DNA of 64,000 nt. Origin: Zopfochytrium polystomum. Its lineage: Eukaryota; Chytridiomycota; Chytridiomycetes; Chytridiales; Chytridiaceae. A program made the translations under genes and the position numbers. This document shows positions 10,264 through 20,936 of this stretch, piece by piece; the stretch's first letter is position 1; each line of letters begins with the position of its first letter. Below the pieces are notes generated by a model. The model was not told the origin of the DNA. It saw only the letters and a list, made by a program, of their open reading frames with translations, and did no database searches. The stretch is from NCBI GenBank assembly GCA_025765615.1, contig JAIVFJ010000073.1:62001-126000 (forward strand). Reading direction: 5' to 3'.

Positions 10264-10705
10264 CAAAAAGAAAAAAAAAAAAAAAAAAAAGAAGAAGAAA
10301 CGAAAAATTCAGGGAGGAGGGAAGGAGAGTGAGACAGACAGACACGCACCGCGGCGCGCGTTGCCTTGTCCAGGAAATGTCCAGTCTGCAAGAGGCAAAC
10401 AAGCCAACCAAAAACGAGTCAGGAAAAAAAAAAAAAAAAAGAAGCTCAAGCACGGACGAGGAGGAGGAGGAGGAGGCGGAGGAGGAGGGAGGGAGGGAGG
10501 GAAACAAAAGACCACCACCACCGCCAACCACATCGAGAGCAGGTAGGGCGGCGGGAGCGAAAGAGGGAAAGAGGAGGAGAGGAGGGAAGAAAGGAGGGAG
10601 GGTGGGAGGGAGGGTGGGAGGGAAGGAGGGCAAGAGGGGAGGGAGGGCAAGAGGGCAAGAAAGAGGAGGAGGAGGGATGAAGAAGAAGAAGAAGAAAGTG
10701 TGAGT
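10264..10705. repeat. Purine-rich low-complexity tract
   Basis: Long A runs at 10270-10290 and 10424-10440 are followed by GAGGAGGA and GGGAGGGA arrays to about 10700. ORFs in this stretch (Lys/Glu/Gly-rich on plus, Pro/Ser/Phe-rich on minus) simply translate the repeat. It lies directly downstream of the fusion-gene stop. Confidence 0.85.
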
Positions 10706-10783
10706 GAGAACGGATATTATTATCGCACAACAAGCAGGATATTAAGTAGCACTCTTTTACGCGCGTTCGTTCGTTCGTTCGTT

Positions 10784-13422
10784 CTAGTTGGGTGACAACG
10801 CTTCTGCCTCGATCCGCTCCTTGGCGGCCTCCAGGATCAGCTTCAACACATCGCGGTACTCGAGCCCCTCCATCTTCGCCATATACGCCAACTTGCCGTC
10901 CCAGCACCACCCCGGATTCGGGTTGACCTCCAGGAGCTTGATGGTTCCCCCGAGCCCATCTCGGCCGTCGCCGTCGCCTCGGTCGCAGCGCCAGTCAAAG
11001 CGGGCGTAGTCCCGGCACCCAAATCGCTCCCACAGCGTCACGCAGTGGTCGCGGAGCTGCCGCTCAATCTGCGGAGGCAAGTTTGCGCGATGGTAAGAAA
11101 CCTCGCTCCAGTACGGGCTTGTGGGGTCCCACTTTGACTCGAACCCGAGAATGGGGGCGAGGCCCTTGGACACAATCTTGCTAAAGTCGACCCGGAGCGT
11201 CGGCAGGAAGTGGAATCCGCGCTCCGGGTTCCCGATCATGCCGACCCCGTACTCCGTGCCTTCGAGGTACTCTTGCGCCGTAATGTCCTGGATGCCGAGG
11301 TCGCGCAAGCTGTCGAGGCAGTGCCGAAGGTCCGATTCGCTCCGGATGATCGAGTACGACGTGATCCCAAGCGAATTGTCTCCGCGGATCGGCTTCACAA
11401 ATGCCGGGAAGCCGACCTCGTCGCGGATGGCCGCAAACAGCTTGTCCACGCTTGACACGCTCTTTTCCCGGAAGTCTGATCCCGACACTGCCGCCGCCGC
11501 CGCCGCCGCCGCAGCCGCAGGGTGAGCTGTGTCTCGGCTACCCAGATGGAAGACCTCCTTCGGTGTCGGCACGCCAATGGCCTTCGCTGTGCTGTTAACA
11601 AGGCCCTTGTCATAACAATGTGCGAGACAATTCGGTCCGGCGCCGGTGTACGGGATCCTCAGTATCTCCAGGACCGCGGGGACATGCAGCTCCTTCAGCG
11701 CATCGTTATCAAAGCCTTCGTCGCACAGATTCAGTACTACTCGGTTGGGGTTTGTCCGAATTAGACTTTGGAGGCTCTCATACATAGTTTCATGCCGCTC
11801 TATAAGAGTCAAATTTTTCGCCCAATAACCTATTTCGGATAGCGCGTCTACCAGCTTCTGTCGCGTTAGTATATCCTCATCGTTCCAGGTATTATTTAAT
11901 TTTCCAAAGCACGGCTGGGCGGGGTCCCCCATTATAAGGAGCAGGTCGTCAAATACAGGTGCCACATTTGATTTAGGCACATTAGGAATCGCTACGGACA
12001 TCCTATTCATCGCCTTCAGTTGAGTATCGTTTTTTCCGGAATCAGTAGCGGCTTCGAGTGTAAGCGAAGAGTCGCTTGCAGGCGACTCTGTTTGCACGCG
12101 GGCCAGCTCTGCTTGCCGAGCGGGATTCGGGCCGGTCTTTCGAAACACAACAATCATCCGGTGGCCCATCATTCCAAGGTCCTCTTGCCTTTTACTCAGG
12201 TCGTGGGCGAACGTGAGACTGGCTGCCGTGCGTGTCCGGTCGGTGGCCGCCTCCGGCCGCGCCAATACTTCGAACCCAGCATTGTGAACGAGCTGCCCAA
12301 TCTCTTGTTCCGAGTATAGACGTTCCCGATAGAATTGGTCCCGCAGCACGCCACGGGTTGTAGACGTAATTACTTCGCGCGAGCTGAGGCGCAACCCATC
12401 CTCCGACATTTCGCGCTCACGGCAGACAAACACTCCATCGTCAAGCCACTCCCAGCTGCGTTGCTCGAAGTGCCGGCGGAGGTAAGCACCGTCGGTCACA
12501 TCAAGGACGGCAACACCACCAGGCGTCAGAACGCGATGAATTTCGTCCAGAACAGCGCGGTCGTCGTCTTCGTCGGCAAAATAGCCAAACGAGTTGCCCA
12601 TCACCATAACAAGGTCAAAGGTGCTGCTAGGAAACGGAATCTCGCGGCAGTCGCCAACGGTAAAGACAGGAGGGCGATGGAGAGGCTGATTACGTCGGAG
12701 GTCTCTGGCGCGCTCTTGAGCAATCTTGATAAGGTAAGCCGACTGGTCGTGTCCGAAAAGCTCCAGGTGGGGATATTGCTTGGCGAGGTAGAGGCTGTGG
12801 CGCCCTTGGCCGCAGCAGAGATCCAGGATTTTTCCGCCAGCTGTTCAAAGTTAAAGTAAAAGGGTCAAGATCGTTAAGGAGTGACAGTCGATTACTCAAA
12901 AAAAAAAAAAAAAAAAGTGAAACGATAAAGAAGAGAGTCTTTCGGGCCTGGCGTGAACGGAGCAACTCACCCTGGTTCTTGTCCGCACCCTTTAGAAAAA
13001 CGGTCTTGATGGCAGGATCGCGCTCCAACATTCCAATCTCCTCTCGCGTGACCTGCGGATCCTCGACAACGTCGCCGTCGGTGCGGAGGTAGAGCGAGTC
13101 AAACATCGTCTTCCACCAGTTGGAGGGCACCATTTTCTCAATGCTAGTCACCCGGCCGTGGCACACTTTTTTGCTGCCAGCCGCCGGCGCCGGGGCGGGG
13201 GCGGCCGGGACGACGACGACGGGCGTGGCGTCGACGGCCACGGCGGGCGCGGTTTGGCCGCGGTTTGTCGGCACCGCGGGAGCGGCAATTCCAGCGGCAT
13301 TGTTCGCGGCCTGGAGGACCTTTGCCGGAGGCGGGGGTGGTTGCGCTGGACGCGAACGACTTTGACGACAGGATCGAGTCCAAATCGTCTTTCAGTCGCG
13401 CGCTCTGGATGTGCTGGGGCAT
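10784..13422 (-). CDS. Class I SAM methyltransferase fused to a D-Ala-D-Ala ligase-like ATP-grasp enzyme
   Basis: Two exons. Exon 1 runs from about 13422 to 12971; exon 2 is 12840-10784, joined by a GTGAGT...AACAG intron with a T-rich tract. Exon 2 opens with the SAM-binding motif GGKILDLCCGQGRHSLYLA, then the methyltransferase core to GHRMIVVFRK. A Ser/Thr-rich linker leads to an ATP-grasp domain with an N-terminal Ddl-like part (NLCDEGFDNDALKELHVPAV), GIPYTG-like RIPYTGAGPNCLA, the nucleotide-binding FPAFVKPIRGDNSLGI, and the metal-binding LLEVNPNPGW. An Ala12 run interrupts the ATP-grasp part. Bacterial Ddl makes D-Ala-D-Ala for peptidoglycan; the substrate here is unknown. ATG at 13422 gives MPQHIQSARLKDD, but that frame and the downstream PAVPTNRGQT frame differ by one base near 13330-13345, so the N-terminus is unresolved. 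Confidence 0.82.
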
Positions 13423-14542
13423 TATGTCGGCTGGGTGTTATTTCGTTTTTTGTGTTTGGGCGGCGGACGGGTGGGTGGGTGGAGCTAGGGGTTTCTAGAC
13501 GCTAACGAGAAGGCGATGTGGGCGTGCGGGGGGATAAAGGAGAAGTGGGCAGGACACGGGTCGGGGCTTGGTGAGGAGAGCTCGGCGGCGGTTGCAAGAG
13601 GTCCGCGCCGGCTTGCGGGGTTTCAAAAAAAAAAAAAGAAAAAATAAGAAAGTAATCGTAAAATAAAGAGAAAATTTCGGATCGGAGATGCGGGGTGGGA
13701 GGAGGACGACGAGAAATGAGTGCCTCGCAGAGGGAGAGGGGGGAGTGCGAAAGGCGGGGAGGGAGGGGGGGTCGGGGGGTGAGGGACGGAAGCGAGGTGA
13801 GGGCGGCGGGGAGATGAGAGACTCCCGGTCCGTTTTCTCGAAGCTGCTGCTCTTATTTTTATTTTTTACCCTCGATCTGTGGGTTGTCCGTCGTGCGCCC
13901 CCCTCTGTCTGCAAGGTCTCTCTCTGCCTGCCTCTTGCTGTTGCTCGTGCGCGCGCGACGTTCTCTCTCCGGTCTCGACGGATTATCTCGGAAGCGGCCA
14001 GTGAGTAAGAAGAGAGAGAGAGCGAGAGAGAGAGAGCGAGAGAGAGAGAGAGACCGGCCAAGTGCTGAGGTTTGTTGGGGGTGGGAGGGCGGAGGTTCGA
14101 GAAAGAAATGACGTAAAGACAAGTCTATTGTCTGCACGCGTTGGGTCGCGAAAAAAAAAAAAAAAAAATTAAAAAAATTTCCCCGCCGTTTGGAGTGTTA
14201 CCAAAACCTCATTCACGGCCCCCTCACTTGCGATCTTTACCAAGGGGGGAGGAGTGCGAGGCAGACAGAGAGAGAGACAATATAAATGGTTTACCTCACT
14301 AAAAGCACCATACGGTACTCGTCCGGAATGAAACATTTGAGGCTGTGGAGGCGCGCTACCCCCCGGTCGCAACACGCTACGCTGATTTTTCATCTCAAAC
14401 GCGGAGGACTGCTTTTACTCGTTACCCATCCGGCCCTCCCTCACCGCCATCCATAGACCGAGGCGTTCAAACCTGGGACTCCCCCTCAAAAAAAAACAAA
14501 AGAGGAAAAAAAAAGTAGAGAGTTGTTGGAAATCAAAAACTT
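13423..14542. other. Intergenic region with AG/CT repeats
   Basis: Lies between the fusion-gene start and the VMA16 stop. It holds an AGAGAG/GCGAGAG microsatellite at about 14007-14054, A runs at 13625-13640 and 14150-14175, and G-rich stretches. No ORF here shows protein-like composition beyond translated repeats. Confidence 0.5.
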
Positions 14543-16142
14543 TCATTTGAAGTCCGGGACATTAGATGTCTTTGCAATCGCGGTGAATATCAGTGGAACC
14601 GGGCCGGGGGGGGGGGGGGGGGGGGGGGGGGGGCGTGAAGGACATCGAAGAGATTGAGTTGGGAAAGTCAGGGCGTTTGTATCGGCGTTAAAAAAAAAAA
14701 ACAAAACAAGAAAAAAGCTCACCATGAGCAACCCGACTATCAAGCCTACATTTCATTTTTTTGGTTTTCGTTAGAATCATTGAACAGAAACCCCGTTTAA
14801 ATCAATTAAAGTTCGGGAGGAGTGGTGGAGTGGGGCAATGGGCTCTCGCTCGCTCACCAAACAGTCCGATGATGCTCCCGAAGATTTCAATGATCAGCAC
14901 CTTAACAAACAGCTGGCCGTCCGCGGCGTCGGCGATGGCACACGTCGCACCCGTGACGCCGACGCAGAGCCCGCAAAACAAGTTGGCGCACCCGACCGTC
15001 AGGCCAGCCCAGAATAGAGCAAAGCCTGCAACCCAAAAAAAGAGTTCAGTCACGTAAAAGAAACGAGCCTCACGGACAGTTCGAGAGGCTTGCGGGGAAA
15101 AGAACTATGCACCCCTCTCTCCGCAATTGGCTTACCCGCAAAGTAATTGTCCGCGTGAAACCGGCTCTCGGGCTCTCCTTGTATCAGTTTGGAGGAAAAC
15201 ACAATCGCCATCACCAGACCGTAAATGGCGACAACTTCGCAAAAAATAACGCTACGGAGGCGAACGCAAGCAGTCAACAACCCGGCATCTTTTCGCCCAC
15301 GTCAATCTAGCCGCCCCTCCAGAAAAAAACCCCAACCTGATCAAGTTCTTTGTTCGTATCCTCGGCGCGCGAACGGTCGCCCCCAATAGTGATGAACCTG
15401 TTATATATATCCCACTTTTTTTTTAATTTTTGGGCGGGACGGAGAGGGCGTTGAGCATTCAGTGGCAGGGAGCGACAGGAGAAAAAACCATCGTCGCTCA
15501 TGACAGGCCGAAAGAAGAGCGAGGAAACCCTCCCGACAACATCCCGACAGCGTTCTCCTTTTTTTTTCGCCCTTCCCCTTTTCGTTCTTACCATGCAGCG
15601 CCCGCGACACTCAACCCCACGACCAAGCTCGTGCCGAGCAGCGCCCACGAGTACGGCGACGTCTGGACGAGGACGGTGCCGACGTCGAGCCACTGCTCGG
15701 CGTGGCCTTGGAGGAGCGCGGTCAACGCGGCGGCGAGGAGGCATAGTGCGGCGGCGGCGGCGGCGCGGCCGAGCGGGGACGCGGGCGCGAGGACGGCCAG
15801 GACGGCCGCGAAGGGGGTGCGGGAGGTGCGGTGGGTGTAAGGGGCCGGGGGAAGGGCGGTCGGGCGGGTTGGCGAGGGGAGGCGGTCGCGCGGGCCTGGG
15901 CGGGAGGAGGCGAAGAAGGAGCTGGCGGAGGCGGACGTGGACGTGGCGGCGGCTGCGGCGGCCGACGAGCGGGATGCGGCGGAGGAGGAGGAGGAGCGGG
16001 AGAGGGGCAAGAGAGGGAGGGTCGGCGACGAGGAGGAGTCGGAGCCATAGTCAGTGGGCGAGAACGGCGTTCGCGTGCGGCGCCGGCGGGAGTTTGCGGG
16101 AGAGGATATGGTTGGTTCTGTTGATCTGTTGAAGACGCTCAA
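14543..16142 (-). CDS. VMA16: V-type ATPase proteolipid subunit c''
   Basis: A hydrophobic V0 ring subunit that carries protons in vacuolar-type ATPases. Exons inferred: upstream to 15592, 15414-15337, 15251-15136, 15025-14858, 14745-14723, and 14569-14543. The reading gives [99 protein letters not shown], and ends [13 protein letters not shown]. The Glu in [10 protein letters not shown] is the essential transmembrane carboxylate of c''. Splicing at 15592/15414 gives Cys where relatives have Trp. The N-terminus carries an extra Ser/Arg/Ala-rich stretch of over 100 residues without any in-frame ATG; 16142 is only a TTG. The real start therefore lies in an unrecognised upstream exon or the extension is not translated. 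The last intron contains a 28-base C run in sense. Confidence 0.9.
14606..14633 (+). repeat. Uninterrupted G28 run
   Basis: Twenty-eight consecutive G on plus, lying in the last intron of VMA16 (C run in the sense strand), about 35 nt upstream of the inferred acceptor at 14570. It may act as an extreme polypyrimidine tract, or its length may be inexact in the assembly. Confidence 0.9.
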
Positions 16143-16814
16143 CAGCGAGCGAGTCGGGAAGGGGGTGCCGGGGATGGAGGGCGGATGCGATCTGCAGTGC
16201 GACGAGTGTCCTGCAGGGAGGGGGCGGATCGTTCGCGATCGATCGACGTGGTAGCCAGGTAAAGGGACGGCTTCCTGCGTTTGCTTTGGTTCGACGCGGA
16301 CTCCAGGTTCAATTCGTCAGTTCCTCGTGGCCTTGTCGTGTTTGACAAGCGCTCGCAGTGGGCTGGCCAAATGCAGCGGCAACTACAACAACCGACTGGC
16401 AGTTCAGCCCCACGCGCACGGCGCACTGCTCGTAACAGCAAACGTTGCTTCTCTTCTTTCGATTTCTTCTTTTCTTCTTCTTCTTCGACGATGGCTGTGG
16501 TGGGACAGGAGGGAGAGGGCAACGAGGAGGGGCGGCTGACGCTTCGCAAGGAAAAACAAATTCTTACACAAGCACGCTATTCACATCCGCGAAGCACACA
16601 ACGTTTGAGGGGCGGAAGGGGAGGGGTAAGGGGCTTAAGGGGGTGTGAGGGGGTCGAGGGGCAGGGAAACAATTCACAGTATCATCATTTTACAGACCAA
16701 AGACATAGAAAAAAAAAGGGAAGGGAAGGGAAGAAAGGTGCTCCGCTGCAAGGGCGTAGCTTGTCGGGAAAGTGACGTCGTTTGATAATAGCATCCGAAT
16801 AAGGTAGAACTTGG

Positions 16815-18737
16815 TCAAGCGCCCTCCGCAAGGGCAGCGATCAAAGCAGCACCTTGTCCGGAACCGTCACGGGCCTGCTCCAAAACAATGTTTTCCGCAG
16901 ACAGTCCAACAATCTCCTGGAGCGCGTCCCGCATCCTGTTGGCAAAGTGCGGGTAAAGCTCGAAAAGACTGCCATCCACGGCGACAGTGCAACCATCGAG
17001 ACGGTTGATCTTCGTCACGATCGCTGCAATGCCCGCAGCTGCAAGGCGGGCGGCGCGACGACCGACCAGTTCGCACAGCCCCTTGACAATGACGCGGTCT
17101 GCGCGGGTGGTTTTGGGAATTTTGATGAGGTCTTCCAGGACAGCCTTGGTGTCTGAAAGGTCGAATGTGTGGTCACTGCAAAAATTCGAGGAGATTAGAC
17201 CAAAATCTTGCGCACACTCTTGGGAGAAAAAAAAGCGAACCGTTCAATTCGGGAAAGGTATGCGGTTTCGAACTGATATCTGGTTTTCATCACGTCCGAG
17301 CTTTTTCCGCCGAAAATTTCTCCCGTCTCGATCAACTCCACGAGAGCCAAGCGAACAATTTCGCCGAGGTACATCCCGCTAATGAGCTTTTCAAAGATTT
17401 GTTGCCGAGGGTTGATTGACGCACGGTCAACTGCAATGTCATACTCGGTCAGGGGCAGCACAATGCCATCGTTGTCGAAAGCTCCCCACTCGGTGTTGAT
17501 GATCATTTCAGTGGAAGGGAAGGACTCGGGGTTGGGCAGCTTTGAAATGTTGGTGATCGATTCAACGTAGGCGGCGTTTGTGCCGGTGCCGAGAATAACA
17601 CCGACGTAGGTGTTTGGCGACTGGTAAGCGTGGCTGATGAGAGTACCGGTCGTGTCGTTCACAAGCGCAGTGACAGAGATTTTGACACTCTTCAGGCACG
17701 AGTCAGAGGCAGCTTGACATCAAACACCGCGCATTTACCTTCCTCGTGAAAGCGTCTTGGAGCATGGTAACAACGTCTTTGCCTTCGACTCCGACGGCGT
17801 GGAAACCTTTGGTCCAGTGAAGCAAGTAGCCTGGAAAGGGACCACAATTCAGTCGAACGAAGACACTTGATAAGGGACAAATGAGAGTCGCTTACCTCTG
17901 TTGATGGAGGTTTGGTGCACAGGGAAAGAAAAGGTGAATCCGAGTTTGCGCTCCGCCCCCTTGTGGTAGTCGTTTTCCGTCTCATTGACGAACGCGGCGA
18001 CACATTCGGCGAAGAAGTCGAACAAATGGACGCCGTCTCCCGTTTTCAAGTCCTCCCTGACGGTGTACTTTTTCTGCCGCATGCGAGTGATGCCGTTTCC
18101 TTCGAGGATGACTTCGCAGACGCGGAAGTTGGAACCGCCAAGATCCAGGGCCAGGAAGCTGCCCACCTCGTTACCGTTGGGTCGGCGAATGACGTGGGAA
18201 GGGATCATCTTGAGAGCTGGATTCCATGGAGAAGGTCCATCAGTATGAGTGTGAGAGTGGTGCAAGACGCTCTCTGTGGCAAGCGACCTCCTCACCTTGA
18301 TTGTCATCCTGAAGACCCTTCTTCAATTCGACAACCATGTGACGAACAATCTGGTTCAGCTTGTCCGCGGGGACGGTGAACTTCTTGCTCAGACGCTGAA
18401 GGGGGCGCGGCATGCCATCAACTTCACTCTCGTCCTCGGGAGGGGCACTGGGAAGGGTGGAGCGATACGATCGTCTTCGTTCGTCCATGGTGGGGACAGA
18501 GGGCGAAGAGGAAGTTGACCTCCCCATGACGAGGTTTTCAACGTAGCGGGCACCAGCAGTGACCGCAACTCCTAAGGATGCCAGCAGCAACAAGGTTAAT
18601 GATGAAAGGATGAACAAAAAAGACAGCCACACGGCCACGACACACAAACAGTCGTTTGCAGGGAGGTGGAGCCTTCTTCGCGCGTACGTACCGGTCGAGA
18701 GTCCAAAGAGAAAGAGGCTCGTTGGGTCCATGGCCAT
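16815..18737 (-). CDS. Hexokinase / glucokinase with hydrophobic N-terminus
   Basis: Phosphorylates glucose or related hexoses using ATP, the first step of glycolysis. Six exons: 18737-18692, 18571-18296, 18216-17896, 17830-17739, 17689-17241, 17175-16815, all with GT-AG introns. Motifs in order: phosphate-binding LALDLGGSNFRV, the hexokinase signature LGFTFSFPVHQTSINRGYLL, the catalytic Asp in ALVNDTTGTL, LGTGTNAAYVE, INTEWGAFDN, and the C-terminal nucleotide-binding VAVDGSLFELYPHF and DGSGQGAALIAA. The total of about 500 residues fits a single-lobe fungal hexokinase. The first exon and the start of exon 2 encode MAMDPTSLFLFGLSTG then VAVTAGARYVENLV, an uncharged segment that looks like a membrane anchor rather than a cytosolic N-terminus. 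A Ser-rich spacer follows before the catalytic domain. Confidence 0.93.
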
Positions 18738-19321
18738 AGCAGGTTTTGTTGGTTGTTGGATGGAGGGTGTGTTGGGGTGAGGTGTTGCTGAGAGGCGGCG
18801 AATTGCTCAGCGTGGCCGTGTGACTGATTGAGTGAGTGGCTGTCTGGCTGACTGACTGACTGACCGACGGACGCGAGATTTTTCCTTTTCTTATTGTTTT
18901 TTTTTTTTTTTTTTTCGTTTTGCCTCTTTGTCGGCATTTTATATTCGATTGCCGGCGCGGGGATGAGTTTGTGCGCGTACAGAAGGAAAAAAACAAAAGA
19001 AACAAACAGAAAACAAACAAGAAAAAGAAAAAGAAGCAACCGAAAAATGAAATGTAAAAAAAAACCAAAAACAGACAGAAAGTGTGTTTCTGACAAGCGA
19101 GCGAGTCAAAGCGACTCGAAGGGAACAAACGTTGATGATGGCTGATCAATGATTGGCTCTGCCTCCCGTCTCCTGTCGCACTCCCTGTCTCTGTATCTGT
19201 CTGTCATCAGTCTCTGTCTCATCCACCCCCCATGCAGCCGTTGCTGTTTTCGCCTTTCGGGTCTGCTGACCACTTTTTAGGTGGGCTTTTTCGTCTCACT
19301 TGTTGCAGTCGAAGGAGGAGA

Positions 19322-19368
<47 letters not shown>

Positions 19369-20936
19369 GGCTGGCAGACAGGCCAGGTCACGAAAAAGGA
19401 AATGGCGTTGGTGGCCATCGATCGAGCATTCAGCAGGTATTAATAAAAGAACCTGGCTTCATTCATCGCAGATGGATGGAAAATACCCAGTGTCGGTTTA
19501 CAGTGGGTTGCTGGGGCCAAGGTAAAGCAATTTGGTCAGAGTGTTACTGGGCCTACTAGGGATTCGGGCTTACTGCTTTGGACACCAGGGGACGTCCCAG
19601 AGCCCACTGCATACTGCATCAGGTGATGTAACAGCAGCACCAAGTACGCTGGGACAGGCGGTCATGTAATGTGGGAGAAAGCCTTACGCCTGTGGAAACC
19701 AAAAAAAAAAAAGCACATTTGTCAAATCACAAAACAAGGAAGGCGTGATCAAGCGCCAACACCCAGGTCATCCTTCCTACACTGTGTTCATCAATTAGCT
19801 CAGCCCATTGCTTGATTGCAGTACATCGCAGTCTGTCAGTCTTTCTGATTAACTTGCAACAAGCAGAGTTGGATGTTCCACACAGCTGCAGTGAGTAAAA
19901 CCTTTATGAACTTGTTTTATAATTACTTTCAAACATGAATGGGTGCACCGAACGCACCGGCATTCATGAAAGCAGCACAGAGGATGAACTGATTGTTAAT
20001 TTGTCATGAGAAATTTTGAGGTGGCCGAAAACATTTGTCACCCCAATTGTGTTTTAATGGAGTGCACAGGCTTGCAGCTCCTCAGCGGGAAGAAAAGGTG
20101 TTAACCGACTATTAAGTCCGGCTTTTTCTATCTGCCAGATTTTGTCCACCATATCAGATCCCTTTTAATTGTAAGGAAACCATGGCAAGTAGCTGTAGCG
20201 CACCAGCAATGCACACTGGTAAAGTTTGGACTATGGAACAATTCTGAGAGTTGTGTGAATTTGCAGGGAAAAAATTTTTCTCAGAAACAGGCACCAAAGG
20301 CCCAGACCTGGAAGTAGAAAACACTTTGACTCAATTTTAGGGCGCAATGCTTCTGAATTCAAAAGTTTGTTGTGCAATGTTAAGGAAGGGAATTGAGCTA
20401 ACACTCATGATTCTTTGAAATAGCCCAAGCCGCCATTCAGCACAAGCCTTAAACAGTCGCAAATCAAAGCTCCTCAACAGAGATGGCTTTCAAAAAATCG
20501 GCGATGCGATAAGCACAAGACTCTCAAGTGTTCTCTCAGTTTCTCTTCTGCATCTGCAAAAGAACCTGCGTGCGCAGGGAATTAATAAGACAAAACTTAA
20601 CTGGCAAATAAGGCTGGAAGCAGGTAGCAGGGAGTTGACCATTGACAAAATCCAGTGGACATGGCCAGAATCGGATAAAGATAAAGAGAGAATTCTCCGA
20701 GCAAAGTCTCTACGAACCGCTGCTCAGGGTCCATTTTTGGCTCTTCAGGTTTTCTACGCTCCAGCGTGGGAAGTGGATCAAATGCGTGGAATTTCTGAAA
20801 AGTACTGTTGTTGGACCCAGCTGGCGCCGCTGTGCGCACCGCACAGCCTGTGCCTCACAGAAGAGTCCAATTACAAACTAAAAGAAATGCGCTTTTTGTT
20901 GGTACAGTAGGGAAGCTGAGGCACCTCTGTGGACTA
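18738..20936. other. Hexokinase upstream region and unassigned sequence
   Basis: Near the gene are T and A runs (18900-18916, 19056-19063) and a GACA microsatellite at 19326-19372. From 19500 onward the composition falls to the AT-richer transposon-island type. Frames near 20600-20900 are short and I recognise no domain in them. Confidence 0.4.
19326..19372. repeat. (GACA)n microsatellite
   Basis: About eleven tandem GACA units upstream of the hexokinase gene. ORFs through it translate as RQTD repeats. Confidence 0.95.

Noticed and set aside
9839..10910. Several overlapping ORFs rich in Lys/Glu/Gly or Pro/Ser/Phe
   Set aside because: They translate GA-rich low-complexity DNA and A runs; no conserved block in any frame.
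10784..13422. Recent horizontal transfer of a bacterial D-Ala-D-Ala ligase
   Set aside because: The gene has an intron, an extra methyltransferase domain, an Ala run and local codon style; if transferred it was long ago, and sequence alone cannot show it.
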